Assembly: GCA_963828705.1 (NCBI GenBank)
Contig: CAWHGA010000032.1
Span: forward strand, 14,971 to 78,970
Length of the DNA stretch: 64,000 nucleotides
Reading direction: 5' to 3'
DNA from: CAWDJT01 sp963828705
Lineage (GTDB): Bacteria; Desulfobacterota; Syntrophobacteria; Syntrophobacterales; Syntrophobacteraceae
The notes beneath the pieces are model-generated. The model saw only the letters and a program-made list of their open reading frames with translations. It had not been told where the DNA came from and searched no databases. Shown in pieces: positions 27,999-36,209 of the stretch. The position numbers and the translations under genes were made by a program. Each line of letters begins with the position of its first letter. Within the stretch, counting starts at the first letter, position 1.

Positions 27999-28313
27999 AA
28001 CCATTCGTATTCTCAGCAATGGCCAGCAGGCAGATGAATAGCGTGGTGGGCCGGGAGGACGGCTGGCAGCAGGCCGCCCCCTCCCGCTTCCTGCCAAAAC
28101 GCTACTTGTTTGGGTTTGCATTTTTCGTTCGGCATAATCAACAGACCCACCACCAAGGCATCAAGACGCAAAGGATTCCAAGTGCCTTGGTGGTGACTTC
28201 GCAAAACAAGATCTCATTCTCATCGAAGACGACTCAACTGCTTCCACTATCCGCAATCCGCCACCTTGGTTCCTGAACGTGTGACAGTCTCCGGTCGAGC
28301 CAGTCATTAGTGC
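27999..28313. other. Intergenic region after the kor-hdr operon
   Basis: About 315 bases with no supported gene. CACCACCAAGGCA and its near-complement TGCCTTGGTGGTG (around 28149-28195) form an imperfect hairpin with a 20-odd base loop that may end the hdr operon. Confidence 0.4.
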
Positions 28314-28342
28314 TTGACATGGCGTACGGCATGCCGTACCAT
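28314..28342 (+). promoter_or_regulatory. Promoter and palindromic operator of yefM-yoeB
   Basis: TTGACA (28314-28319) is followed 17 bases later by TACCAT (28337-28342). The spacer and -10 hold a perfect 16-base palindrome GTACGGCATGCCGTAC (28324-28339), well placed for autorepression by the antitoxin. Confidence 0.7.
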
Positions 28343-28374
28343 CTTGAGACACAACCAGAAGGGGATATTCTGCC

Positions 28375-28617
28375 ATGGCTACATTCTCGGCTACAGAAGC
28401 ACGGGCGAAGCTATATCGACTGATCGATGAGGCCGCTTCTTCCCACGAACCCATCCTCATTACTGGCAAACGCAGCAATGCGATCCTTATCTCGGAGGAC
28501 GACTGGCGCTCTATTCAGGAGACCCTTCACCTGCTGTCGGTTCCCGGTATGCGGGATTCCATCATCGATGGGCTCAACACACCTGTTACCGAGTGCTCCG
28601 AAAAACTGGACTGGTGA
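28375..28617 (+). CDS. yefM: YefM/Phd-family antitoxin
   Basis: An 80-residue protein with the Phd/YefM DNA-binding N-terminus (FSATEARAKLYRLIDEAASSHEPILITGKRSNAILISEDDW) and an acidic C-terminus that should wrap the toxin. It overlaps the toxin start by one base. The palindrome in the promoter is its likely operator. Confidence 0.9.
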   Translation: MATFSATEARAKLYRLIDEAASSHEPILITGKRSNAILISEDDWRSIQETLHLLSVPGMRDSIIDGLNTPVTECSEKLDW

Positions 28618-28883
28618 TGGTGAGGTGGCGTGTTGTTTTCACCAAACAGGCCCAGAAGGATGCCAGGAAGATCTCGAGTTCTGGGCTCAAGCCCAAGGTC
28701 GCGCAGCATCTCTTACTTCTTCGTGACAACCCCTATCAAGTCCCCCCAGTCTACGAGAAACTCGTGGGCGACCTCACTGGAGCTTATTCCCGCCGCATCA
28801 ACATCCAGCATCGGCTGGTCTATCAAGTCCTGGATGACGAACGGGTGGTCAAGATCATTCGGATGTGGACTCATTACGAGTGA
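28617..28883 (+). CDS. yoeB: YoeB/Txe-family toxin (ribosome-dependent mRNA interferase)
   Basis: An 88-residue RelE-fold toxin. The signature is the C-terminal half: YEKLVGDLTGAYSRRINIQHRLVYQVLDD and the terminal HYE, whose His and Tyr take part in mRNA cleavage in YoeB. ATG 28617 overlaps the antitoxin stop, typical of coupled toxin-antitoxin pairs. Confidence 0.9.
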   Translation: MVRWRVVFTKQAQKDARKISSSGLKPKVAQHLLLLRDNPYQVPPVYEKLVGDLTGAYSRRINIQHRLVYQVLDDERVVKIIRMWTHYE

Positions 28884-29050
28884 GAACTCTGGTCTTCCGC
28901 GAGCAATGCTTTGCCATCGTATCAAAGCGTGGTGGCAGTATCGCCAGCAGGGCAGTGCATTGAGAGTTGAGGCGGCTTGGCGAGGCCACTCAGTTGGCTC
29001 GGAAGGACATTGACCAAGACCGGCTCATTCGCTTGGGAGTCGGCACCATA

Positions 29051-29062
29051 ACGGCATGCCGT
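29051..29062. repeat. Second copy of the yefM operator palindrome core
   Basis: ACGGCATGCCGT repeats the core of the palindrome at 28324-28339. It lies 170 bases after the toxin in a stretch (28884-29198) with no supported gene, and could be a decoy or remote operator. Confidence 0.4.
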
Positions 29063-29198
29063 ATTTGGGGTCCTCTGCACACAACCTTCTGCTGATGTAT
29101 ACTTATCAAGGATTAAAAGCTACATTTCTGAATGACTGAAAATTCGGGCTGAGCAGTGTCTCAAGCTCATCTCGATACTCCGTGGCGTGCCCTCGCGT

Positions 29199-29519
29199 TC
29201 AGGCGGGCAATTCATCTTGCAAAAGATGGCGCGACCGGAAAGTAACGTTCACTTCAACGTCCTCATCAAGTTTTCCGAGTATCGTAATCATGCGATCAAG
29301 CGTAAAGCGTCCAAGCTTCGCGTTGCGAATGCGCGAAAACTCCGAATGCGCTACGCCCGTTAGTCTTTCGGCCTCGCGTGTTGATAGACCACGCTCGTCA
29401 AGCGTGCGTATGATCTTCGCTGCAAGAATGGCGCGAGCCTGTTCAACACCGGCGTTAACGCGGCCAAAGTCACGAAAAGCATTGCCACTGCCGCGAATGA
29501 GTTCAAGGTCGTTGTTCAT
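29199..29519 (-). CDS. higA: XRE/HigA-type antitoxin
   Basis: The 106-residue protein has a Cro/C1-type helix-turn-helix: RTLDERGLSTREAERLTGVAHSEFSRIRNAKLGRFTLDRM. The start overlaps the stop of the broken higB by four bases (ATGA), giving the toxin-first order of higBA. Because its toxin is disrupted, it may now be an orphan antitoxin. Confidence 0.85.
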   Translation of the reverse strand: MNNDLELIRGSGNAFRDFGRVNAGVEQARAILAAKIIRTLDERGLSTREAERLTGVAHSEFSRIRNAKLGRFTLDRMITILGKLDEDVEVNVTFRSRHLLQDELPA

Positions 29520-30010
29520 TGTAAAGCCTCCCTTAATCGTTTCAGGCGGTCGCGGATAGGGTCAACCTCCATCTTGGGTGTCTTAATTCCAGCTTTGGAT
29601 TTCTTCTGAAAGGCGTGAATAACCCAAGGGGGCTATCCAGTTCGCTCAAGTTGCCTCAGGATTCGACCATGACAACGCCAGTTGTTCAAGGAAGGAAGGT
29701 TGCCAGCTGATGTGAAGCGGATGGAACACCCGCCCATTGCAAGCTCTTTGGCCACCATGCCTGGAAGAGATAGAATCCACGGTCATTTGCACAGCAGCAT
29801 CGGTCGTCGAGCTTATCGTGTTTAAACGAAGGTATTCGCCGTGAGCGAGCGAACGTGATCACTTTCTAGCTTATGGCTGACACAGCACATGAACTTGAGC
29901 GAAATGGATAGCCCCTTAACCCAAATATCAGTGCCGATCTTAACAGCGTAGATGACCCGGAAAGCGTCCCCTCGATGCCGGAGCGCAATTTCGAACACGC
30001 CACCAGAAGA
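29516..30010 (-). pseudogene. higB: HigB-like (Gp49-family) toxin, split by an inserted element
   Basis: On the minus strand GGVFEIALRHRGDAFRVIYA (about 30010-29945) continues as VKIGTDIWV up to 29917, and the gene resumes after the insertion as IHAFQKKSKAGIKTPKMEVD ... RLKRLREALQ (29627-29516). Removing 29628-29916 plus one copy of the 8-base duplication joins the halves exactly in frame (GTDIWVIHAFQKK). The family's N-terminal half is not recognisable upstream and a further frame break lies near 30010, so the toxin is dead independent of the insertion. Confidence 0.75.
29628..29916. mobile_element. Miniature inverted-repeat transposable element inside higB
   Basis: This 289-base element has 25-bp terminal inverted repeats (left GGGGGCTATCCAGTTCGCTC; right end, inverted, AGGGGCTATCCATTTCGCTC; 23 of 25 matches) and an 8-base target duplication TAACCCAA at 29620-29627 and 29917-29924. 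It has no transposase ORF. The 8-base duplication and GGGGCTATCC-type ends suggest mobilisation by an IS1595-like transposase; that assignment is inference. Confidence 0.82.
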
Positions 30011-30215
30011 TAGCCGTTGCCAAGAAGCTTTGCGCTGTCACCGTCAAGGTCCTGGCTTGTCTGGACGCCAGGCGGATCGCTAGCCTCGATGGTTGGTTTC
30101 TGAAGAGCTGGGTTCTGATCGAGATAGTTCTCGAAGTTTTCGGTCACGCCGATAGGGGCCGCTTCAATTTTTCCTCTGGTCCTCTGATTTCTCCCGCAAG
30201 ACATCATCAAAATCC

Positions 30216-30244
30216 TTGACAGGAGAAATACTTTCACCTAATAT
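30216..30244 (+). promoter_or_regulatory. Promoter of the LexA-like operon with a direct-repeat operator candidate
   Basis: TTGACA (30216-30221), a 17-base spacer and TAATAT (30239-30244) make a near-consensus promoter. The direct repeat TTCACCT (30233-30239 and 30244-30250, 11 bases apart) overlaps the -10 and could be the repressor's binding site. Confidence 0.65.
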
Positions 30245-30359
30245 TCACCTTACTTATGAAGTGGACTAACCGCAGCACCACGCCAGAACGCCGGTAGTTA
30301 TAAACCGCCTAACCAAAGGCTTTCCGGCATGATCAGAGGATTCTTACTGGAGGATAAAG

Positions 30360-31028
30360 ATGGGCGCCAACCTTTACGCATTGAGAAAAAAGGCTGTGAT
30401 GGTACTCAGTTCGGACGGCAACCGGGAAACGGTCCACTTGCTCCAGCTTTCAGTTGAGCACGCCCTCTCACAGGATTCTCAGAGGATGGTCGACGTTGCG
30501 TTAAGACATGCCAGTAAGGAATGGGAGGACTGCAAAGAGCTCCCCAGGCTTGTCGTTCTGGTGGAAGGCGATGGAGTACCTCGGCCTGGCTCTCCGATTT
30601 TTGGATGGCATTTTTGCAAACGTGGATACTGCTTTGATCATGAACTGCCGGCTCCTTTGGGATATCTGGGCGACAGGGAACTGGGGGGATATCTCTTTCG
30701 TACAATACAAGAGCAAGCGCACTTGAACGATCTTGACACGGCACGGCATATAGATGAAGGCAGGGCCAAGGTTTACAAGGATTTTTGGAAAGGTAAGCTG
30801 TTTGAGTCCGGAGAGGAATTCTTGAGATCCCGAGAGCGACATTTGCGGTCACAAGGCAAGGAGAGAAGGCCTCAAAGAGAGTCCCAGCCTTTCCTGCCCC
30901 CAAGGCTCGCAAAGATTTTTACCCTGATCAGGTTCATAGAGAGAAAAGGCAACAGTGCCTCACCCGCAGATCTGCACTTCTTGGGATGTTTAAAAGACAA
31001 GGCATCTCAGCTCGGCCATCTTCAGTAG
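30360..31028 (+). CDS. Hypothetical protein upstream of a LexA-like repressor
   Basis: A 222-residue protein with an excellent start (GGAGG then ATG 30360). I recognise no family. The middle contains PRLVVLVEGDGVPRPGSPIFG and a Cys/His patch (WHFCKRGYCFDHE). The C-terminal third is very basic (RSRERHLRSQGKERRPQRE). It shares a promoter with the LexA-like gene 75 bases downstream, so it may belong to a damage response. Confidence 0.6.
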   Translation: MGANLYALRKKAVMVLSSDGNRETVHLLQLSVEHALSQDSQRMVDVALRHASKEWEDCKELPRLVVLVEGDGVPRPGSPIFGWHFCKRGYCFDHELPAPLGYLGDRELGGYLFRTIQEQAHLNDLDTARHIDEGRAKVYKDFWKGKLFESGEEFLRSRERHLRSQGKERRPQRESQPFLPPRLAKIFTLIRFIERKGNSASPADLHFLGCLKDKASQLGHLQ

Positions 31029-31102
31029 ACGCAAAAGATGTTCTGGTTGGTTTTCCCCATGACGAGAAGTAGGATGTTGCTCTATTGGAAAAAGGAGGCT
31101 GT

Positions 31103-31702
31103 ATGGGGCTCACACCGGCACAGGAAAAGGTTTACCAGTTTGTCCGGAACTTCATTCTCCTGCATGGATATGCACCCTCTTACGAGGAAATCCGCACTCA
31201 TCTGGGGTTTCGATCCTTAAACGCCGTCTACAAGCACCTAAGAGCAATAGAAGAGCGCGGATTCCTCAAAATCCCTGGGAGTAATCGAAAACGTGCTCTC
31301 GAGCTTATGCCTTTACACACTGGGGCCGCATCCATTCCATTCCTGGGAATAGTTGCAGCCGGAACTCCCATTGAGGCAGTTGAGATCCCGGAGTCCGTCG
31401 AAGTGCCAGAGAGTTTCCTCGGAAATGGCAATAACTTTGCCCTGCGGGTCCGGGGAGATTCCATGATCGAGGAAGGAATCCGCGAGGGAGATATCCTGAT
31501 CATCGCCAAGAAATCCCATGCTGAGAACGGCCAAACCGTTGTGGCTCTGGTTCGAGGCGAGGCAACCGTAAAGAAATTCTATCACCAGGGTGGGGAGGTT
31601 GAACTGAGGCCTGCAAACAGCCAAATGCAACCTATCCGAGCAGCTGGAACCGATGTTGAGATTGTTGGAACAGTAGTCGGCCTGTTGCGCCACTATCGCT
31701 AG
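31103..31702 (+). CDS. lexA: LexA-like repressor (S24 peptidase)
   Basis: A 199-residue protein with an N-terminal winged helix (LTPAQEKVYQFVRNFILLHGYAPSYEEIRTHLGF) and a C-terminal latent protease. The self-cleavage site is VAAGTPIE (Ala86-Gly87), the nucleophile is Ser120 (RGDSMIEEGI) and the general base is Lys157 (ATVKKF). AAAGGAGG precedes ATG 31103. The length is that of standard LexA, so it should be cleaved under RecA activation. Whether it is the main SOS repressor or a second copy cannot be told here. Confidence 0.9.
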   Translation: MGLTPAQEKVYQFVRNFILLHGYAPSYEEIRTHLGFRSLNAVYKHLRAIEERGFLKIPGSNRKRALELMPLHTGAASIPFLGIVAAGTPIEAVEIPESVEVPESFLGNGNNFALRVRGDSMIEEGIREGDILIIAKKSHAENGQTVVALVRGEATVKKFYHQGGEVELRPANSQMQPIRAAGTDVEIVGTVVGLLRHYR

Positions 31703-31944
31703 ACGATCTTTCGGAGTTCTTAAGGACGGAACTGGCTGTTCTGTGCAGACAGAATACCATGCAGGGCGGACCCGCACTGAAACCAGTGACCACACAGATT
31801 CAATCCTTGCGCCTCGCTACGCTCGCCTTTAGTCGCCTCCAGCGTACTCGGTTGTGAACAGCGGTCTCTCATCGGGAAAGCCTTTTTCATGAATGCTACT
31901 TCCCCCACCCTCGACACTGATTTAACACAGGGAAGGCGTCTCAG

Positions 31945-32110
31945 TCACATTGGCACAGGGGGGTGGCCGTCGTCGTGGAATTCATTGACCCGCCGCGAGT
32001 CGTGAAACAGGGCGAACAACGCGACCACATCGCGGTCGGCCCCGTTGGTCTCAGCCACACGTAATCCGTTCTACCAATCACCCGCGCCCAGTGGAACAGC
32101 TCCGTGGTCG
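31945..32110 (-). pseudogene. HD-domain phosphohydrolase-like remnant
   Basis: A minus-strand frame reads NGLRVAETNGADRDVVALFALFHDSRRVNEFHDDGHPP and stops at 31945. It matches the FAxFHDSRRxND core of small HD-domain proteins. Upstream the related segment LFHWARVIG is in another frame and the C-terminal half is missing, so this is a fragment. From 32120 to 32297 no gene is supported. Confidence 0.45.
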
Positions 32111-32297
32111 CCCCGAACGGGCAGAGTGTAGCCGCGGAGGATCTCGACCATGATGGCAGCCATGTCATGCAAGCGATTCACCTCCACCGCGTAACGCTGG
32201 GCATAAGCGGCACCCAACCACGCCGCCGATGCGCCCAAAGAAATGCTGCCAAATTCCCCAGTGTGGTTGGGTGTCTGCTTCCAATTGCTAGATCCAA

Positions 32298-32723
32298 TCA
32301 CGCGCAGCCTTCTGGTGCCTTGATCACTGGCTTGTCATTCGTTGGATCGGCAGAAGGTTCCCCAAAGAAATGCACTGCCTGGTATACCCACCACGCCCTC
32401 AGTGAACTCATTCCATCTTCCTCACAGATCTTCTGAAGCAACCGATCCGCCACTTCTCGATAGGTTCCTTCGTCAAGAAGACGTTCACGCATGAGCTGAT
32501 AAAGTGCATCGTGGACCAGAGATCCCCGCATGAAGTTTAGGGTGTCAATCGTCGGTCCAGAGGGACCGTCCCATGCGTAGCCCTTCTTGATGGTCAGAAT
32601 CCCGTCCGTTGTCAGCGCTAGATAATCTGTGTCAATTGGAATCGGCGGCTTTATACTGATTCGCAGGGTGTAGCTTTCTTTGAGCTGGTATTTATAGCCA
32701 GCCCTATACGCGATGCATTCCAT
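32298..32723 (-). CDS. DUF1353-family (phage-related) protein
   Basis: A 141-residue protein with the family core GYAWDGPSGPTIDTLNFMRG followed by SLVHDALYQLMRERLL, where the HD pair is conserved. DUF1353 proteins are mostly encoded in phages and prophages and have no settled function. The start at 32723 follows GAGGGAAACGC. It lies beside a fibre-type gene, which supports a prophage-like origin for 32-34.5 kb. Confidence 0.8.
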   Translation of the reverse strand: MECIAYRAGYKYQLKESYTLRISIKPPIPIDTDYLALTTDGILTIKKGYAWDGPSGPTIDTLNFMRGSLVHDALYQLMRERLLDEGTYREVADRLLQKICEEDGMSSLRAWWVYQAVHFFGEPSADPTNDKPVIKAPEGCA

Positions 32724-33058
32724 ATGCGTTTCCCTCAAGCGTTTGGCCGGATCGCATCCGACGACTTAGGTTCGTAGGCCCCAAGCACGCGGCGAAGTTG
32801 TTAAATATACGATGATTATTGAACATGAATCTCAATCGGTATCCCTATCTGTAAGGAAGGTGCTGAAAACAGGGTGGTGATCCGAAACCTGTTTCGCCTG
32901 GCTTGGGCTCAAACCGAAGGCCTCATTGAACCTGAAGGCCCCCTACCCATTGCAGCATGGCAGCGTTCTGGGAAGTGCCCCGTACAGACCGCCATACCGT
33001 GGTGGTGTGGGGACTGGGGGAACCCGCCAGCTATCCGTTACAGCCATTCTTGCTCGGC

Positions 33059-34443
33059 TCACTGGGCTATCCGGGCCAACCTCCCATCTGCACCGGATTC
33101 CCTGAGCCGCTTCACTTCGGTTTTGAGATCTGACAGTTCTTGCATGAGTTCTTGATTGACCTGCTGCTGTGCCTCTGGATGGCTTCCTGCTGTCCTTGAT
33201 GGCCTCCTGCTGCTCTTTAACGGTGACCTGCTGTTCTTTGACCACCTTGGTCAAAACGGCCACCACGTCCATGGGACTCATTCCCTTGCGGTCCTTGGTG
33301 GCCACCAGCTCCGGCACATCCTCGGCGATGAACCCCACGTGCCGTTCATCTTCCCCGGCCTTGTATTTGAATGTCACCGGGTTCAGACCTGCAAGCGTCT
33401 TCACGGCGGCGTCAGCACCCAACTCCGCGATGTCGTCCTTGTACTCCCGGCTGGAGGCATCGGTCCAGGCTCCCCCTGCCGACACATAGGCTCCATTGGC
33501 CATATGCAGGGGATAACTGGGGGCTACCCCGAACCCTACTTTGCCATCATATTTCAGATGCATTCTGGTGGTCGCGTCGCAGACAGTGCCGACCGGGCAG
33601 TTGCTCCTGGTCATCACGCGGTAGCCCATGGCCCCCGAGCCTGCAATCACCGCCTTGAGATCCGATGATTTCTGCACCCAGCCGCCATTCACCTCGTCCC
33701 ACACCGCCCCCGATGACAAGAAGAAATTGTTCTCCCCATTCGATGTGATCCAGCCACCGGTATCGGTGCCGTCGAGCGAAAAGTGCAGCTGGGACTTGGA
33801 GATCCCGCCCCCCGACACATCCACGCCATAGGAAGGGAGAAGGCCTATCCCCAGGGAGCCGTCGAGTTGCAATTTCCGCGTGTCGAATTCCCCGTAGATG
33901 AAGGGATCGGTGCAATGCACCACCAGAATAGCAGTTGTCGATGTAGAGTTTGTTGGAGCCGGTTTCGCTGTATCCTGCATCATAGCCCAGAAAAACATTC
34001 CGAGATCCTGTGGTGTTAGAGATCCGGCAGAGCGCCCGATGAAACTATTGGTCCCAGTGGTGTTACAGTATCCGGCAGATGCCCGATGAAACTATTGTCG
34101 TACCCAGTGGTGTTAGAGTATCCGGCATGATGACCCGATGAAACTATTGTCGTACCCAGTGGTGTTATAGTATCCGGCACATGCCCGATGAAACTATTGC
34201 AGTACCCAGTGGTGTTAGAGTATCCGGCATATGACCCGATGAAACTATTGTAGCTCCCAGTGGTGTTAGAGTATCCGGCATATACCCGATGAAGGTATCG
34301 TAGTGATCTCCAGCTGGGAGACTGTGTGCAGCGTCCAATCCAAGCCACGTATCGGTGTCGGCCTCGGAATACGCCCATGCTCTCCCCGTCGATGCGATCA
34401 GCATCAGTCCTGCCACTGCCAGCAATAGAATCGTCTTTCTCAT
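33059..34443 (-). pseudogene. Peptidase S74 / fibre-like secreted protein, multiple frame breaks
   Basis: It begins MRKTILLLAVAGLMLIAS (signal peptide), then 17-residue repeats of the type AGYSNTTGYDNSFIG, then a pre-chaperone region and the intramolecular chaperone domain: SSREYKDDIAELG (auto-cleavage site type), LAGLNPVTFKYKAGEDERHVGFIAEDVPEL and a C-terminal coiled coil (QELMQELSDLKTEVKRLRESG). Such proteins fold as trimers and then release the chaperone. The frame changes at several repeat junctions and at least twice in the coiled coil, so no continuous product exists as written. It could be a cell-surface or phage-tail fibre. Confidence 0.65.
34010..34300. repeat. Six tandem 51-base units inside the fibre gene
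   Basis: The unit CCCGATGAAACTATTG...CCCAGTGGTGTTAGAG...CCGGCATATGA recurs about six times. The body is conserved and the junction (CGGCATATGACCCGATG and variants of 15 to 17 bases) varies by single bases, shifting the frame at almost every unit. Confidence 0.8.
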
Positions 34444-34535
34444 GGTGTTCCTCCCTTTCATCGTTGATAGACCAGTGGATGCCGAACCCAAATCAATTGA
34501 CCTCATCTTGATGGCACTGAAAAGCACCTGACTCA

Positions 34536-34697
34536 GAGGGTGTCTAAAAACGCTGAATAAGTGCCCTTGTCGTCATTGCCGCGAACCGCCATGGCCTTAA
34601 GAGGGCCACAACGAACCAGGAAAGTCGTCATTCCCGCGCAGAGCCTGCCCCAGCGAAGGGAGGGGGTGACGATAAGAGGGGCTTTTGGGGCACCCTC
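34536..34697. repeat. Miniature element with GAGGGTGTC ends
   Basis: Ends GAGGGTGTCTAAAAACGC (34536) and GCTTTTGGGGCACCCTC (to 34697) are inverted copies. The interior carries CGTCATTGCCGCGAACCGCC and TCGTCATTCCCGCGCAGAG, shared with 7935-8030. It is the second member of the family seen at 8432-8597. Confidence 0.65.
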
Positions 34698-35300
34698 CTA
34701 GAGTTTTTGCCGCGTGAAGCCGACGCGAGAAGCCGAGTTGAACTGAACCGCTGAGCGGTGGGAAGACACTGGGATTGGGGATATGGAGAATCAGCAGCCG
34801 ACTCGCGCTTACTCGGCCACATTGTGCATGGTTATCGCCATCGGCGCAAGGATGGAGTGGGGCTGGGGGTGAGAGCTGGGGTCTGCTGACCGGTGGCTGC
34901 CTCCAAACCCGGTCATATTGAGCAAAAGTGCCTCTCGTAGAACCGTAAAACTGAACATGACTTGGGAGGGTAAGGGGTTGGTATGGTATTGGGGACAGCG
35001 TGTTGTGTTGCGGTTCTCCCAGAGGGGGATTCAGTCGGGCCGGCTCGGAACCAAGCCTATGATTCGGATATGTTGCCCCCTCAGTCCGCGAAGTGGAAAA
35101 CGCCATATGGGAGAGATCATCTGATTTTATTTAGAAAGAAAGATATAGTGTGGTTCGGTTTCCGGCTGGACTCTGCAATCTATAGATCGGTAGGGGGCCT
35201 CTTTTCGAACTCGCCCTACCGGTAAGCTTTCATGCTGTATTGTAGATACACTCCTTGAGCGGGTATTGATTTTTTCCGTCCATCAAAAGTCAGCAACAGA
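34698..35300. other. Non-coding stretch before the RiPP cluster
   Basis: About 600 bases in which I find no supported gene on either strand; open frames lack family motifs and ribosome sites. It separates the repeat-rich accessory region from the ECF promoter. Confidence 0.5.
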
Positions 35301-35302
35301 CT

Positions 35303-35328
35303 TGAAACAAAACTGATTATTGTTCGTC
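35303..35328 (+). promoter_or_regulatory. ECF-type promoter P1 (sigma-factor operon)
   Basis: TGAAAC (35303-35308), 16 bases, CGTC (35325-35328). This is the classic ECF promoter layout. The 31-base block 35301-35331 is identical at 26 positions to the block at 37394-37424. The start codon is only 17 bases beyond CGTC, so the transcript leader would be very short. Confidence 0.8.
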
Positions 35329-35344
35329 TAATGGGAGGAGTCCG

Positions 35345-35914
35345 ATGGAAAATCCGGTGAACGGGGTCCAGGAAGAGCCCGGGCTTGCCCTGCCCCGCTC
35401 CGACGATCACGAAGCCTTCACCCTGTTCTACCGGCAGACAGCCGCCGGCATTTATGCCTACCTGTACCGTCTCTGTGGTTGCCCGCACTTGGCCGAAGAC
35501 CTTTTGCAGGAAACCTTTCTGGCGGTCTTCAGGGGTTTGGCTGATTTCAAGGCCCGGTCGTCGCCGCGGACATGGTTGTACGCAATTGCCACCAATAAGT
35601 TCCGCGACCATTGCCGAAACAGATGGGGGAAGGTCGAATTGGATTCAGAATCGCTCGAAGCGCTGCCTTCTTCCGGGCCCGTGCCCCTGGAAGAGGTAAT
35701 ACAAAGGGAAGAATCCCGGCGGATACACGAGGCAATTCTGGCCCTTCCTCCGGAGCTGAGGACCGCCTTGCTGCTGGTTCGCTTCGAGGAGCTGAAATAC
35801 CTGGAGGCGGCGCAGATTCTCGGGACCACACTGTCAACGGTCCGCATGCGGGTCCATCGTGCCCATTGCATATTGGCGCAAACGCTGGGGGAGACAAGCC
35901 ATGGACAGAGATGA
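35345..35914 (+). CDS. ECF (extracytoplasmic function) RNA polymerase sigma factor
   Basis: A 189-residue sigma-70 family protein with region 2 (FTLFYRQTAAGIYAYLYRLCG.PHLAEDLLQETFLAVFRGL and WLYAIATNKFRDHCR) and region 4 (LPPELRTALLLVRFEELKYLEAAQILGTTLSTVRMRVHRA). GGGAGGAG precedes ATG 35345. It overlaps the next gene by 14 bases. The near-identical promoters in front of this gene and of the RiPP precursor indicate that it activates itself and the precursor. Confidence 0.92.
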   Translation: MENPVNGVQEEPGLALPRSDDHEAFTLFYRQTAAGIYAYLYRLCGCPHLAEDLLQETFLAVFRGLADFKARSSPRTWLYAIATNKFRDHCRNRWGKVELDSESLEALPSSGPVPLEEVIQREESRRIHEAILALPPELRTALLLVRFEELKYLEAAQILGTTLSTVRMRVHRAHCILAQTLGETSHGQR

Positions 35915-36209
35915 GATCTTGCACCTGGTGACCGATGCACTCTGCGGCGAACTGGACGGGGAAGGAGAGGCACAAATGCAGGCCGCCCTGGCGGCCGACC
36001 CGGCCCTTGCCGCAGAAGCCAGGCGACTGGAGAGGATCTGGCAACGGCTCGGGAAGGTCTTGGACGAAGAACAACAGGAGCAGGCCGTTCTTACCCGCGT
36101 TTTCGATCGGATCGTCGAGCAGCACCACGCTGAACTCTCGGATGAAGAACTTGAGCAGGCCGCCGGCGGTATCTCCTCGATGCCGGATGGCGAGCAGATA
36201 AAAAGATGA
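35901..36209 (+). CDS. Putative anti-sigma protein with RiPP-leader-like Gly-Gly C-terminus
   Basis: A 102-residue acidic protein overlapping the sigma gene. Residues 1-50 (MDRDEILHLVTDALCGELDG ... ALAADPALAAEARRLERIWQRL) resemble the N-terminus of anti-sigma proteins, but lack the His-Cys zinc motif. The C-terminus ELSDEELEQAAGGISSMPDG closely matches the end of the cluster's precursor leader (ELSEEQLSQAAGG). No transmembrane segment is visible, so it is cytoplasmic. It may be a sigma antagonist whose stability or binding is controlled by the same enzymes that handle the precursor, or a second precursor with a short core (ISSMPDGEQIKR). Confidence 0.7.
   Translation: MDRDEILHLVTDALCGELDGEGEAQMQAALAADPALAAEARRLERIWQRLGKVLDEEQQEQAVLTRVFDRIVEQHHAELSDEELEQAAGGISSMPDGEQIKR

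Noticed and set aside
34010..34300. CRISPR array
   Set aside because: The units are contiguous with no unique spacers and code for a known fibre-type repeat on the minus strand.
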